This document shows positions 17,944-26,604 of a stretch of DNA of 64,000 nucleotides, piece after piece (the stretch's first letter is position 1; each line of letters opens with the position of its first letter). The notes below the pieces were generated by a model. That model was not told the origin of the DNA. It did not search any database and was given only the letters and a program-made list of their open reading frames with translations. A program made the position numbers and the translations under genes. Source of the DNA: Croceivirga sp. (GTDB lineage: Bacteria; Bacteroidota; Bacteroidia; Flavobacteriales; Flavobacteriaceae); assembly GCA_028284935.1 (NCBI GenBank), contig JANQQQ010000025.1, positions 33,176 to 97,175 of the forward strand. The letters run 5' to 3'.

Positions 17944-20037
17944 ATGTCAGATATGTCCCTTGACAACCCTTCCAGAATTACCATTACCGCAGCGTTGCCC
18001 TACACCAACGGCCCCATACACATAGGACATTTGGCAGGGGTATATGTACCCGCTGATATCTATGCCCGTTATCAAAGGCTTCAAGGAAAGGATGTAGCTT
18101 TTATATGCGGAAGCGATGAGCACGGGGTGGCCATACCCATGAAAGCTAAAAAAGAAGGGGTTTCGCCAAAAGAAATTATTGACAGGTATCATGGCATTAT
18201 AAAACAGTCTTTTGAAGATTTTGGAATTTCATTTGACAACTATTCCAGGACCTCTGCGGAAATTCATCATAGGACAGCCTCTGAGTTTTTCAAAAAACTC
18301 CATCGCCAAGGGGACTTTATAGAAGAGGTTACGGAACAACTGTACGATGAGGAAGCCGAGCAATTCTTGGCAGACCGATTTGTGGTGGGAACCTGCCCTG
18401 TGTGTGGGCATCCTGAAGCCTATGGAGATCAATGCGAAAATTGTGGTTCATCGCTAAATGCTACGGACCTCATCCATCCTAAATCAACGTTGACTGGAGC
18501 CACCCCCACCTTAAGAAGCACCAAACATTGGTTTCTTCCCTTGGATCAATATCAGGACTTCCTGAAAGAATGGATTCTAGAGGGACATAAAAATGATTGG
18601 AAACCAAACGTCTATGGTCAATGTAAAAGTTGGATTGATGATGGATTGAAACCTAGGGCAGTGACCAGGGATTTGGATTGGGGTATTCCGGTCCCCGTGG
18701 AAGGGGCCGAAGGGAAAGTACTCTACGTTTGGTTCGATGCGCCCATTGGTTATATTTCTTCCACAAAGGAATGGGCGGAACGCAAAGGAATGCATTGGGA
18801 ACCCTACTGGAAAGACCAAAACACCAAACTCCTACATTTTATTGGAAAGGACAATATTGTTTTTCACTGCATTATTTTCCCGAGCATGCTAAAAGCCCAC
18901 GGCGATTACGTGTTGCCTGAAAATGTGCCGGCCAATGAGTTTTTGAATTTGGAAGGAAATAAATTAAGTACCTCAAAAAACTGGGCGGTCTGGTTGCATG
19001 AATATTTACAGGAATTTCCAGACATGCAGGATGTACTTCGGTATACCCTGACTGCCAATGCCCCTGAGACAAAGGATAATGACTTTACCTGGAGGGATTT
19101 TCAGGCACGTAATAACAATGAGCTTGTTGCCATTTTTGGAAATTTCATCAACCGGGTTACCGTTTTGACCCACAAGTATTATAATGGGGAGGTACCACCT
19201 CTTGGGAATTTGACAAAAGTAGATGAACAGGCCTTGGGCGAATTGCGTGGGTTCCCCAAAAAGCTTTCCGATTCGTTGGAGCGATACCGGTTTAGGGAAG
19301 CCAGCCAAGAATTGTTGAATGTAGCACGATTGGGCAACAAATACCTAGCCGATGAGGAACCTTGGAAAGTCATCAAGACGGATGAAGACCGTACAAAGAC
19401 CATTATGTATATTGCCCTACAGATAGCTTCGGCCTTAGCTGTTTTAAGCGAACCCTTTTTACCGTTTACTTCAAAAAAACTTAAAAACATATTAGCCGTA
19501 ACGTCAAGTGGAGTTGAGACTTCTTGGGCCGAGGTTGCCAAAAAACCGATGCTTCTTCCCTCGGGCCATCAAATCAATAAAAGCGAACTCCTTTTTCGCA
19601 AAATCGAGGACGAGGAAATCGAAGCGCAACTGGCCAAATTGGAAGCCACAAAAAAATTAAACGCCGCCGAAATGGAAACGACTGCCCCAACCATGGAACC
19701 CCAAAAGGAAACCATTACATATGAAGATTTTGCAAAGATGGATATGCGTATTGGCACGATCCTGGAAGCGGAAAAAATGCCCAAAACGGACAAGTTGATG
19801 GTATTAAAGGTGGATACCGGTTTGGATGTTCGCACCATTGTTTCTGGCATTGCCCAAAGTTTTACCCCTGAGGAAATTGTGGGCAAACAGGTCACCGTTT
19901 TGGTGAATTTAGCACCAAGAAAGCTTAGGGGCGTGGAGAGTCAGGGCATGATTTTAATGACGGAAAATACAGAGGGGAAATTGGTTTTTATGAATCCCGA
20001 TGAGGCTGGTGCCAGCAACGGTGCTGAAATTAACTAG
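17944..20037 (+). CDS. metG: Methionyl-tRNA synthetase
   Basis: About 697 residues. Class I signature [14 protein letters not shown], a zinc knuckle [18 protein letters not shown], and the KMSKS-like loop [13 protein letters not shown]. The C-terminal third carries a helical linker and an EMAP/OB-fold tRNA-binding domain ([20 protein letters not shown]). A -7 box TATTTTTG lies at 17927-17934. The frame is open further upstream, but the conserved N-terminus starts at [22 protein letters not shown] at 17944 or 17953 are both possible, the second giving a more normal leader length. Confidence 0.97.
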   Translation: MSDMSLDNPSRITITAALPYTNGPIHIGHLAGVYVPADIYARYQRLQGKDVAFICGSDEHGVAIPMKAKKEGVSPKEIIDRYHGIIKQSFEDFGISFDNYSRTSAEIHHRTASEFFKKLHRQGDFIEEVTEQLYDEEAEQFLADRFVVGTCPVCGHPEAYGDQCENCGSSLNATDLIHPKSTLTGATPTLRSTKHWFLPLDQYQDFLKEWILEGHKNDWKPNVYGQCKSWIDDGLKPRAVTRDLDWGIPVPVEGAEGKVLYVWFDAPIGYISSTKEWAERKGMHWEPYWKDQNTKLLHFIGKDNIVFHCIIFPSMLKAHGDYVLPENVPANEFLNLEGNKLSTSKNWAVWLHEYLQEFPDMQDVLRYTLTANAPETKDNDFTWRDFQARNNNELVAIFGNFINRVTVLTHKYYNGEVPPLGNLTKVDEQALGELRGFPKKLSDSLERYRFREASQELLNVARLGNKYLADEEPWKVIKTDEDRTKTIMYIALQIASALAVLSEPFLPFTSKKLKNILAVTSSGVETSWAEVAKKPMLLPSGHQINKSELLFRKIEDEEIEAQLAKLEATKKLNAAEMETTAPTMEPQKETITYEDFAKMDMRIGTILEAEKMPKTDKLMVLKVDTGLDVRTIVSGIAQSFTPEEIVGKQVTVLVNLAPRKLRGVESQGMILMTENTEGKLVFMNPDEAGASNGAEIN

Positions 20038-20161
20038 TCTCTTTGCTTTAAAGTTTTTTATTCCTATCCCTTTATGTTTTTTAAAAATAGAGCGTTTTGT
20101 CGTATCTTTAAATTCCCCCTTTAACCTAAGATCACTACGTTTCAACATCCAAATCGTACAG

Positions 20162-22114
20162 ATGGACAGTGATATCGACAAACAATCCAAAAGTCAGGTC
20201 ATTTTTCAAGAAAACGCTACATCATTAATGGAACAGCTGGCCAAGGCCAAAATGGATTATAATTCCCTTGCTGAAAACATCTCCCAAGGGCTGGCGCGAT
20301 GTCAGATTATTTGTGATGCCAACGGTGTTCCAAAAGACTATAGAATATTGAGCGCCAATACAGCTTATGAAAAGCATACAGGTATCAACAGGCATATTGC
20401 CATTGGCAAAACCATATTGGAAATTTATCCTGATATCGAAAAATCATGGATTGACACCTATGGAAGGGTTGCGCTGACCCAAAAAACGGAAATTATAACA
20501 GGTTACAACCATAACACCAAAAGATATTACCGTTCTGTGGCCTATTCGGACACCCCTGGCGAATTTATGATGCTTTTTGAGGATACCACGCATCAAAATG
20601 AATTGGAGAAAGCCTATGAGTTGGTCAGTAAATCAATGAAGGTAAGCAATGATTTGCTTTCCAATATGCCCGAGGGTTATAAAAGAGGAGAAGTCATTTG
20701 TGATGGGAATAATACACCCATCGATTTCAGAATTTTGGAAGTCAACGAAGCGTACCAAAAACAAACTGGAATTAATTTGGATAACTTCATTGGGAAAACC
20801 ATGCTAGAGGTTTTTCCCAATGTAGAAAAAACATGGATTGAGACCATTGGAAAAGTAGCCCTTTCAGGAGAAGCAACACATTTTGTCGATTACAACCATA
20901 ATACGAATAAGTACTTTGAAATCTCGGTGTTCTCCCCAAAGCATGGTGAATTTGCCCTGTTTATCAAAGATGTCACATCCAGGGAGAACGCCAGAATAAA
21001 GTTGGAGGAAGCCTATCGCAAGGTGGAAGAAAGTGAGCAATTAAAATCTGCATTTTTGGCGAATATGTCACATGAAATTCGCACTCCACTTAATGCCGTA
21101 TTGGGTTTTGCTGAGTTGTTGGAGGAAAAGGAATTGGATAAGCAAGAGGAGCAAAAATGTTTGGAGAACATTAAAAGTTCCGGCCATCGACTTCTGACCA
21201 TCGTTTCCGATATATTGGACATCTCAAAACTGGAAGCCAACCAACAAAAGCTCAACTTTACCACAAATAACCTCAATCAAATTATTAAAAGACTCCATGA
21301 GCAATTTAAGGTGATCAATAGTAATCCTGCTTTGGAGATTTCTTGTTTTAAAGCATTGGAAGATAACAACGCCACTATTAAAACAGATGCTACACGCTTG
21401 GAACAAATCCTTTCCAACCTGTTGGAAAATGCACTAAAACACACCAAGGAAGGATTTATTAGATTTGGATACCTATTGAAAGGCGATTTTTTGGAATTCT
21501 TTGTTCAAGACAGTGGTGCCGGAATAAAAAAGGAAGACCGGGAAACCATCTTTAAACGCTTTGGGCAAGCCACCAACAAAACAGAGATCAATCAAGGTAC
21601 TGGCCTGGGAATTCCCATAGCTGAAGGTTTTACCCAGCTCTTTGGTGGAAAAATGTGGTTGGATTCAGAACTTGGAAAGGGAAGTACTTTTTATTTTGCC
21701 ATCCCCTATCTCCCAAATTCTCCGGACCTTAACCAAACTAAAAAACCGACTATTTTGGTTGCAGAGGATGAAGAAGCCAATTTTTTACTTCTGCAACTCT
21801 GGCTCAAGAAGTATTGCCACCTCATCCACGCCAACGATGGCCACGAAACGGTTGCCCTTGTAAAAGAAAACAAGGATATCGATTTGGTCCTAATGGACAT
21901 AAAAATGCCCTATCTTAATGGAATTGAAGCCACTAAGGAAATTCGAAAATCCAATGAACAAATTCCGATAATTGCTCAAACCGCCTTCATCATGGATGAT
22001 GAAAGAGAGGAAATCCGCAGTGCCGGCTGCAATGAAATTATATCGAAGCCCATACAGCGCGAAGATTTCAAGAAACTACTGACCAGTTATATCCCACACC
22101 TTACCTTTGCCTAA
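20162..22114 (+). CDS. Soluble hybrid histidine kinase with two tandem PAS domains
   Basis: 650 residues from the ATG at 20162; upstream in-frame sequence is hydrophobic by chance, overlaps metG and lacks a promoter position. Two PAS-like domains, about residues 30-150 and 160-280, are clear copies of each other (YRILSANTAYEKHTGI against FRILEVNEAYQKQTGI; GYNHNTKRYY against DYNHNTNKYF). Then a HisKA dimerisation domain with H304 in NMSHEIRTPLNAV, a HATPase with GTGLGIPIAEGF, and a receiver domain with D579 in LVLMDIKMPYLNG. There is no transmembrane helix, so it senses something in the cytoplasm. No separate output regulator is adjacent. Confidence 0.92.
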   Translation: MDSDIDKQSKSQVIFQENATSLMEQLAKAKMDYNSLAENISQGLARCQIICDANGVPKDYRILSANTAYEKHTGINRHIAIGKTILEIYPDIEKSWIDTYGRVALTQKTEIITGYNHNTKRYYRSVAYSDTPGEFMMLFEDTTHQNELEKAYELVSKSMKVSNDLLSNMPEGYKRGEVICDGNNTPIDFRILEVNEAYQKQTGINLDNFIGKTMLEVFPNVEKTWIETIGKVALSGEATHFVDYNHNTNKYFEISVFSPKHGEFALFIKDVTSRENARIKLEEAYRKVEESEQLKSAFLANMSHEIRTPLNAVLGFAELLEEKELDKQEEQKCLENIKSSGHRLLTIVSDILDISKLEANQQKLNFTTNNLNQIIKRLHEQFKVINSNPALEISCFKALEDNNATIKTDATRLEQILSNLLENALKHTKEGFIRFGYLLKGDFLEFFVQDSGAGIKKEDRETIFKRFGQATNKTEINQGTGLGIPIAEGFTQLFGGKMWLDSELGKGSTFYFAIPYLPNSPDLNQTKKPTILVAEDEEANFLLLQLWLKKYCHLIHANDGHETVALVKENKDIDLVLMDIKMPYLNGIEATKEIRKSNEQIPIIAQTAFIMDDEREEIRSAGCNEIISKPIQREDFKKLLTSYIPHLTFA

Positions 22115-22131
22115 TTCTTGGCAATATCATA

Positions 22132-23034
22132 ATGCTCAAAGTAGCCTATCACCCCATTTACAAGCATCCTTTGCCCAATGGGCATCGCTTTCCCATGATA
22201 AAGTATGAACTGCTTCCCCAGCAATTGCTACATGAGGGAACTTGCGAAACCGATAGTTTTTTTGAGCCCCAGATTGCGGAACAGCAACACATTTTGATGG
22301 CGCATACCGAAGATTATGTCCTTAGGCTCCAAAATCTTCAATTAAAGCCAAGTGAGGTTAGAAAAATTGGGTTCCCACTGTCCAATGAATTGGTCCAACG
22401 GGAATGTATCATTGCCGATGGGACCATTAAAGGTTGTGAATATGCCCTAGAGCATGGCATTGCCATGAACATTGCAGGGGGCACGCATCACGCCTATACC
22501 AACCGTGGCGAGGCCTTTTGTATGCTTAATGACCAAGCTATTGGAGCTCGATATCTACTGAATCAAAAATTGGCCCATAAGATTCTCATTGCAGATCTAG
22601 ATGTGCATCAGGGCAATGGGACTGCAGAAATCTTTAAAAATGATGATTCCGTGTTCACGTTTTCCATGCATGGCAAAGGCAATTATCCGTTTAAAAAGGA
22701 ACAATCCGACATGGATATTCCTTTGGAAAAAGGAACGGACGACCCGACTTATTTGCAGATACTAAGAAGCACATTCCCCAGATTGATCGATGAAGTCCAA
22801 CCTGATTTCATTTTCTACCTATCTGGAGTGGATGTAGTGGCTACGGACAAATTGGGAACCTTAGGTATGACGCTGGAAGGATGCAAGGAGCGTGACCGGT
22901 TTGTACTGGACACCTGCAACCAAAATGGCATTCCGGTGCAATGCAGCATGGGAGGGGGCTATTCCCCTGACATCAAGGTCATCATTGAAGCCCATGCCAA
23001 TACATTTCGATTGGCTCAAGAATTGTTTTTTTAA
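22132..23034 (+). CDS. Histone deacetylase-family (AcuC/HDAC-like) deacetylase
   Basis: 300 residues, class I/II HDAC-like arginase-fold deacetylase. Visible active-site elements: AGGTHHAYTNRGEAFC, ADLDVHQGNGTAEIF (Zn ligands D and H), SGVDVVATDKLG (Zn ligand D), and GGGYSPDI with the catalytic tyrosine. Bacterial members remove acetyl groups from proteins (AcuC) or from polyamines and other small amides. It follows the hybrid kinase by 17 bases and is probably in the same transcript. Specificity is not decidable from sequence. Confidence 0.92.
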   Translation: MLKVAYHPIYKHPLPNGHRFPMIKYELLPQQLLHEGTCETDSFFEPQIAEQQHILMAHTEDYVLRLQNLQLKPSEVRKIGFPLSNELVQRECIIADGTIKGCEYALEHGIAMNIAGGTHHAYTNRGEAFCMLNDQAIGARYLLNQKLAHKILIADLDVHQGNGTAEIFKNDDSVFTFSMHGKGNYPFKKEQSDMDIPLEKGTDDPTYLQILRSTFPRLIDEVQPDFIFYLSGVDVVATDKLGTLGMTLEGCKERDRFVLDTCNQNGIPVQCSMGGGYSPDIKVIIEAHANTFRLAQELFF

Positions 23035-23065
23035 TTTTACCTTTTATTTACCATAACTTAAACCT

Positions 23066-23911
23066 ATGCGATTTGCAGCTTTTTTTGCTTGCCTTTTTTG
23101 TACTGCCCTGTTAAATGCCCAAAAGACCCCAGAAGCAGCAACGCCAAAAAACATGTGGCAAGACTTTACCTACGATTTGGAAACTATATTTGGAGGGATT
23201 GGCCATGCCTATTCCCGCCCTTTGCATTGGCAAGGTGATGATTGGACTAAATTTGGAGCAATAACCCTCGGAACCGCTGCATTATTTTTGATTGATGATG
23301 AAATAGATGAATGGGCCGATGGTTTCCGGGAGGATATTCCCGATGGATTAGTTGAATACGGAAACCGCTATGGCAATCCCCAAAACAACTATGCAATTAC
23401 GGGAGGTGTGTATTTAACGGGGTTGTTTTTAAGGAATGAAAAATTGAGACGAACCGGGGTATTGCTTATTTCATCTGCTACCGCTGGAGGGTTTTTGCAA
23501 CAGGTGAGCAAACGGATTATCGGAAGGGCACGTCCAAAAAGTGGCGACAATTCCAGTACCTATGACCCCTTTCATCTGGACCGGGTCTTTAATTATGATT
23601 CTTTTCCCTCAGGGCACGCCATATTGGCTTTTAGCAATGCCTACGCCATTGCCAAACAGTTCAAAAGTCCGTGGATAAAGGCTGGATTGTATACGGTAGG
23701 TTCCATACCGGGTCTTGCCAGAATTGCGGACGGATTTCATTGGGTATCCGATGTTGCTTTTGGTACTGCACTCAGCATTTTTATTGTGGAAGCCATAGAT
23801 AGGTACCTGGACAGGAAGTATGAGCAAAAATACAATCCGGACTCTCGGAAATCCGTGGATTGGGGCCTTAATTTTGCCCCGGGAAGAATTGGAGTTACAG
23901 TACACTTCTAG
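23066..23911 (+). CDS. PAP2 superfamily phosphatase, exported
   Basis: 281 residues with a signal peptide (MRFAAFFACLFCTALLNAQ). The three acid phosphatase motifs are present: KRIIGRARP, SFPSGHA, and ARIADGFHWVSDVAFG, where the usual leading Ser of motif 3 is Ala. Hydrophobic helices around 130-230 fit membrane-associated PAP2 lipid phosphatases. Likely role is dephosphorylation of undecaprenyl-pyrophosphate or another lipid phosphate on the periplasmic side; not proven by sequence. Follows the deacetylase gene by 31 bases. Confidence 0.88.
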   Translation: MRFAAFFACLFCTALLNAQKTPEAATPKNMWQDFTYDLETIFGGIGHAYSRPLHWQGDDWTKFGAITLGTAALFLIDDEIDEWADGFREDIPDGLVEYGNRYGNPQNNYAITGGVYLTGLFLRNEKLRRTGVLLISSATAGGFLQQVSKRIIGRARPKSGDNSSTYDPFHLDRVFNYDSFPSGHAILAFSNAYAIAKQFKSPWIKAGLYTVGSIPGLARIADGFHWVSDVAFGTALSIFIVEAIDRYLDRKYEQKYNPDSRKSVDWGLNFAPGRIGVTVHF

Positions 23912-23975
23912 CCGTGGCTAGCTAGGTGGTGTCCAACGCTATTTTGTATTTTTGCAACATCAAAACGCTACAAGT

Positions 23976-24497
23976 ATGTTATCCAAAAAGCTGGAAAAGG
24001 CACTGAACAATCAAATCCGTATAGAAGCCGAGTCGTCACAAGTTTATCTTTCTATGGCTTCCTGGGCCGAAGTCAAGGGTTTGGAGGGCGTTGCCGGCTT
24101 TATGTACGGTCATTCCGATGAAGAGCGCATGCACATGCTCAAACTGGTCAAATACGTCAATGAGCGTGGGGGACACGCCCAAATCTCTGATTTAATGGCC
24201 CCTGAAACGGAATTTGGTTCCTTGCAAAAAATGCTTCAAAAGTTATACGACCACGAACTTTTTGTTTCGCAAAGCATCAACGAGCTGGTCCATATTACCC
24301 TTGAGGAAAAAGACTATGCCACCCATAACTTCTTGCAGTGGTATGTTGCGGAACAATTGGAGGAAGAAGCACTGGCGAGAACGGTTTTGGATAAGATCAA
24401 TCTTATTGGCGATGACAAGGGAGGATTGTATCTATTCGATCGGGATATTCAACAACTTACTGTGGAAAGTGCTGCCTCTGATACGATGGAGGAATAG
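23976..24497 (+). CDS. Ferritin
   Basis: 173 residues from the ATG at 23976; a TTG 24 bases earlier lies in the -7 box TATTTTTG (23947-23954) and is not the start. Four-helix ferritin with ferroxidase ligands: E and H in NQIRIEAESSQVYLSMA and GHSDEERMHMLKL, the E-x6-Y set, and YVAEQLEEEAL near the C-terminus. It stores iron as a 24-mer. Non-haem FtnA type rather than bacterioferritin, since no haem methionine motif is seen. Single-gene unit with its own promoter. Confidence 0.95.
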   Translation: MLSKKLEKALNNQIRIEAESSQVYLSMASWAEVKGLEGVAGFMYGHSDEERMHMLKLVKYVNERGGHAQISDLMAPETEFGSLQKMLQKLYDHELFVSQSINELVHITLEEKDYATHNFLQWYVAEQLEEEALARTVLDKINLIGDDKGGLYLFDRDIQQLTVESAASDTMEE

Positions 24498-24560
24498 AGT
24501 CCAAAATTTTTTATTTAGATTTAATTAAAATAAGTTTTTACCCCTTATATTTGCCATCGT

Positions 24561-24719
24561 ATGGGCAAAAAGAAGGAAAAAAAAGGGGAGCATTTAGTCA
24601 GGTTACGCGAATTAAATCCTGGAAAATGCAAAACCAAATGCTGCAAAAAGTATAAAAAGTCCGAAAGTAAACGCTGTAAAAAGTGTCCGTGCTTTGACCT
24701 GCTGAAAAAAGTGGCCTAG
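24561..24719 (+). CDS. Small cysteine-rich protein, 52 residues
   Basis: A short gene: ATG at 24561, stop TAG 24717-24719. It is very basic at the N-terminus (MGKKKEKKGEHLVRLRELN), then GKCKTKCCKKY and KRCKKCPCFDL, six cysteines arranged C-x3-CC and C-x2-C-x-C, ending LLKKVA. The cysteine spacing suggests a metal or Fe-S binding knuckle. A perfect -7 box TATATTTG lies at 24546-24553, seven bases before the ATG. Its stop interlocks (CTAG) with the stop of the next, opposite gene. I recall similar short proteins in flavobacteria but no assigned function. Confidence 0.75.
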   Translation: MGKKKEKKGEHLVRLRELNPGKCKTKCCKKYKKSESKRCKKCPCFDLLKKVA

Positions 24720-25120
24720 TTATTTTTCCCCTTAGGTCGCCTAACTTCCAAGACCACTTCGGAGGTGCCCACGGCCTCCCCATTGATCAAATAAAAGGCA
24801 CTTTGCCTGGCAAATTCATCACTATGGTAACAAGGTTCCCCACAAAGAATTTGATGTTCCCGGTACACTTCATATTTTCCATTGATGTAGGTTTGGTACA
24901 AAGCGGGGTTTTCCTTTTTTAAGAGGGCTTCAAATCTTTTTTGATCCACCCAGAAATCTTTTTCGTCTTCAAGATTTCCATTGATAAAGGAAAGTTCGTG
25001 CGTAGCATCCTTTCTACCTAGTTCCAGATAAAAACCTGGGGCAGTGTCCCCTACCTGCGAAATTCCAAGGATTGGAAGGCAAAGGGACAAAAGAATACTA
25101 TGTAACAAAAACGGTCTCAC
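24716..25120 (-). CDS. Exported hypothetical protein, 134 residues
   Basis: GTG start at 25120 followed by a signal peptide (MRPFLLHSILLSLCLPILGISQ). The mature part has two cysteines close together (ILCGEPCYHSDEFARQSAFY), probably a disulfide in the periplasm, and a strand-rich C-terminus (VLEVRRPKG). No named family recognised. No earlier ATG preserves the frame. It is the only gene between the cysteine-rich ORF and a bidirectional terminator. Confidence 0.6.
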   Translation of the reverse strand: MRPFLLHSILLSLCLPILGISQVGDTAPGFYLELGRKDATHELSFINGNLEDEKDFWVDQKRFEALLKKENPALYQTYINGKYEVYREHQILCGEPCYHSDEFARQSAFYLINGEAVGTSEVVLEVRRPKGKNN

Positions 25121-25210
25121 GTTGATAAGTACGTACTATTTGACGATTAAAGACGCCAAACGTTGCGCTTTTTCCTTTAAGTTATTGTTAAATCCTCATT
25201 TGATATAAAA

Positions 25211-25232
25211 AAAAGGGCAAACTGCCCTTTTT
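25211..25232. terminator. Bidirectional intrinsic terminator
   Basis: AGGGCA (25214-25219) and TGCCCT (25223-25228) form a 6-bp stem with loop AAC, flanked by A runs on the left and T runs on the right. It mainly serves ssb on the minus strand, whose stop is about 22 bases away. Confidence 0.85.
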
Positions 25233-25253
25233 TCTGTATAATCGGTATGCTTT

Positions 25254-25586
25254 CTATTTTCCAAGCATCAAAAGTTCATTACAACGTACTTCGGTGATAT
25301 ACCGTTTTTCCCCTTCTTTGGTTTCATAGGAACGATGGGTGAGTTTGCCTTCAACGGCCACTTGCTTTCCTTTGGTCAAATAATTTTCCACGATTTCTGC
25401 GGTCTTACCCCAGGCCACAATATTGTGCCACTGGGTATCCTCTACTTTTTGCCCCTGTGCATTTTTATAATGATCACTGGTGGCAATGGAAAATTTGGCA
25501 AGTTTACTTCCGTTTTCCAAGCTTACGATTTCTGGGTCCTGCCCCAAGTTTCCAATCAACTGTACTTTGTTTTTTAGCGCGTTCAT
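25254..25586 (-). CDS. ssb: Single-stranded DNA-binding protein, short form
   Basis: 110 residues. OB-fold typical of bacterial SSB: NKVQLIGNLGQDPEI, KLAKFSIATSDHYKN, WHNIVAWGKTAEIVENYL, GKQVAVEGKLTHRSYE. It stops directly after the OB domain (NELLMLGK), with no glycine/proline-rich linker and no acidic DDDIPF-like tail, so it should bind ssDNA but lack the usual partner-binding tip. Flavobacteria usually have a longer chromosomal SSB near mutY/gldD, so this is probably a second, accessory copy. Ends at a strong terminator. Confidence 0.93.
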   Translation of the reverse strand: MNALKNKVQLIGNLGQDPEIVSLENGSKLAKFSIATSDHYKNAQGQKVEDTQWHNIVAWGKTAEIVENYLTKGKQVAVEGKLTHRSYETKEGEKRYITEVRCNELLMLGK

Positions 25587-25616
25587 AATTTTAGATTTTT
25601 AGATAAACAGTTCATA

Positions 25617-25808
25617 CTATCGAATATCCTTCACTCGACAGGGCAAACCTAATAGGGATGATCCAAAGGATTCGGTTATCACCCATTTACTTTCGGTTGT
25701 AAACGTTTGTAGTCGTTTAAATTCGACTATAATCCCAATGAATAGGCAACTATCTGGAAGTTTACGCACTGCAAGGACTTTTAAATAAGGGTACATCGCC
25801 TTCCTCAT
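25617..25808 (-). CDS. Possible short gene or gene remnant, 63 residues
   Basis: Open frame from ATG 25808 in the gap between ssb and the GNAT gene. The beginning MRKAMYPYLKVLAVRK faintly recalls the N-terminus of flavobacterial acyl-CoA thioesterases, but no catalytic motif follows and the product is far shorter. No promoter box was seen. It could be a decayed gene or chance open frame. Nothing else was seen in the 25587-25861 gap beyond the GNAT -7-like TATCTTTA (25841-25848). Confidence 0.2.
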   Translation of the reverse strand: MRKAMYPYLKVLAVRKLPDSCLFIGIIVEFKRLQTFTTESKWVITESFGSSLLGLPCRVKDIR

Positions 25809-25861
25809 TAGAAAAATAAATGGATTACTCTCGCTTTATGTATCTTTAAGGAAAAACCAAA

Positions 25862-26155
25862 GTGAGCTATCAACTGATTGACAACGAAGAAAAAAAACGC
25901 TACGAATTTCGATTACCGGAGCATACCCCCTTTATCGAATACATCCGAACTAAAGATAAAATCTACCTCACCCATACCGAAGTCCCCAAGGAATTGGAGG
26001 GCAAAGGTATTGGGACAGCATTGGTGAAACAGGCATTGGAGGAAGTCAAAAAACAAGATTGGACCTTGATTCCCCTTTGCCCCTTCGTGGCCTTATACAT
26101 CAAACGACATCCGGAATGGAAGGCATTGGTTTTAAAAGGGATTAATATCGGATAA
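25862..26155 (+). CDS. GNAT family N-acetyltransferase (YjdJ-type)
   Basis: 97 residues with a GTG start at 25862. Short, single-domain GNAT of the Gcn5-related NAT_YidJ/YjdJ subgroup: EYIRTKDKIYLTHTEVP, the acetyl-CoA loop ELEGKGIGTALVKQAL, and CPFVALYIKRHPEW. Substrate unknown. It is two bases before the iron-sulfur protein gene, so the two are one operon. A TATCTTTA -7-like box lies 14 bases before the start. The GTG follows the promoter closely and gives the expected N-terminus (MSYQLIDNEEKKRYEF). Confidence 0.88.
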   Translation: MSYQLIDNEEKKRYEFRLPEHTPFIEYIRTKDKIYLTHTEVPKELEGKGIGTALVKQALEEVKKQDWTLIPLCPFVALYIKRHPEWKALVLKGINIG

Positions 26156-26157
26156 CG

Positions 26158-26580
26158 ATGGAAAAGGAAATTGTAAAAGAGTACACCACTGGCGACTTTA
26201 CAGTGGTTTGGAAACCCAAGAAATGTATTCACTCAGAAATATGCTGGCGTACCTTACCTGAAGTGTACGATCCCAAGGGCAAACCCTGGATCAAACCGGA
26301 AAACGCCTCAGTGGAAGCACTTAAATCCCAAATTGAAAAATGCCCGTCCGGTGCATTGACCTATAAAACCAAAGGAGAAACAAAAATGGAAGAAACCAAA
26401 ATCACGGAATGCAATATCGTTGAAAATGGACCCTTGCTGGTCAGTGGTAACCTAAAGGTTGTTTTAGCGGACGGAACCGAAGAAACCAAAAAAAGATCGA
26501 CCGCTTTTTGCAGATGCGGTGCTTCAAACAACAAACCCTATTGTGATGGTACCCATAAAGATATTGATTTTATAGGCTGA
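26158..26580 (+). CDS. Iron-sulfur protein: Fer4_19 domain fused to CDGSH domain
   Basis: 140 residues. Residues 12-72 match the divergent 4Fe-4S mono-cluster (Fer4_19/DUF1271) family: WKPKKCIHSEICWR and IEKCPSGALTYK. Residues 85-140 carry a CDGSH zinc-finger-like 2Fe-2S site: CRCGASNNKPYCDGTHK (C-x-C-x-S-x3-P-x-C-D-G-x-H form). Such fusions bind two different clusters; electron transfer or redox sensing is likely. Role is unknown and both domains look intact. Translated two bases after the GNAT stop. Confidence 0.88.
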   Translation: MEKEIVKEYTTGDFTVVWKPKKCIHSEICWRTLPEVYDPKGKPWIKPENASVEALKSQIEKCPSGALTYKTKGETKMEETKITECNIVENGPLLVSGNLKVVLADGTEETKKRSTAFCRCGASNNKPYCDGTHKDIDFIG

Positions 26581-26604
26581 TCCCTATCCCGTATTTAGCG
26601 GTAT

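Noticed and set aside
20000..20161. Hydrophobic N-terminal extension of the histidine kinase
   Set aside because: It overlaps the metG end and its intergenic sequence; the PAS protein proper begins at ATG 20162 after a TATCTTTA box.
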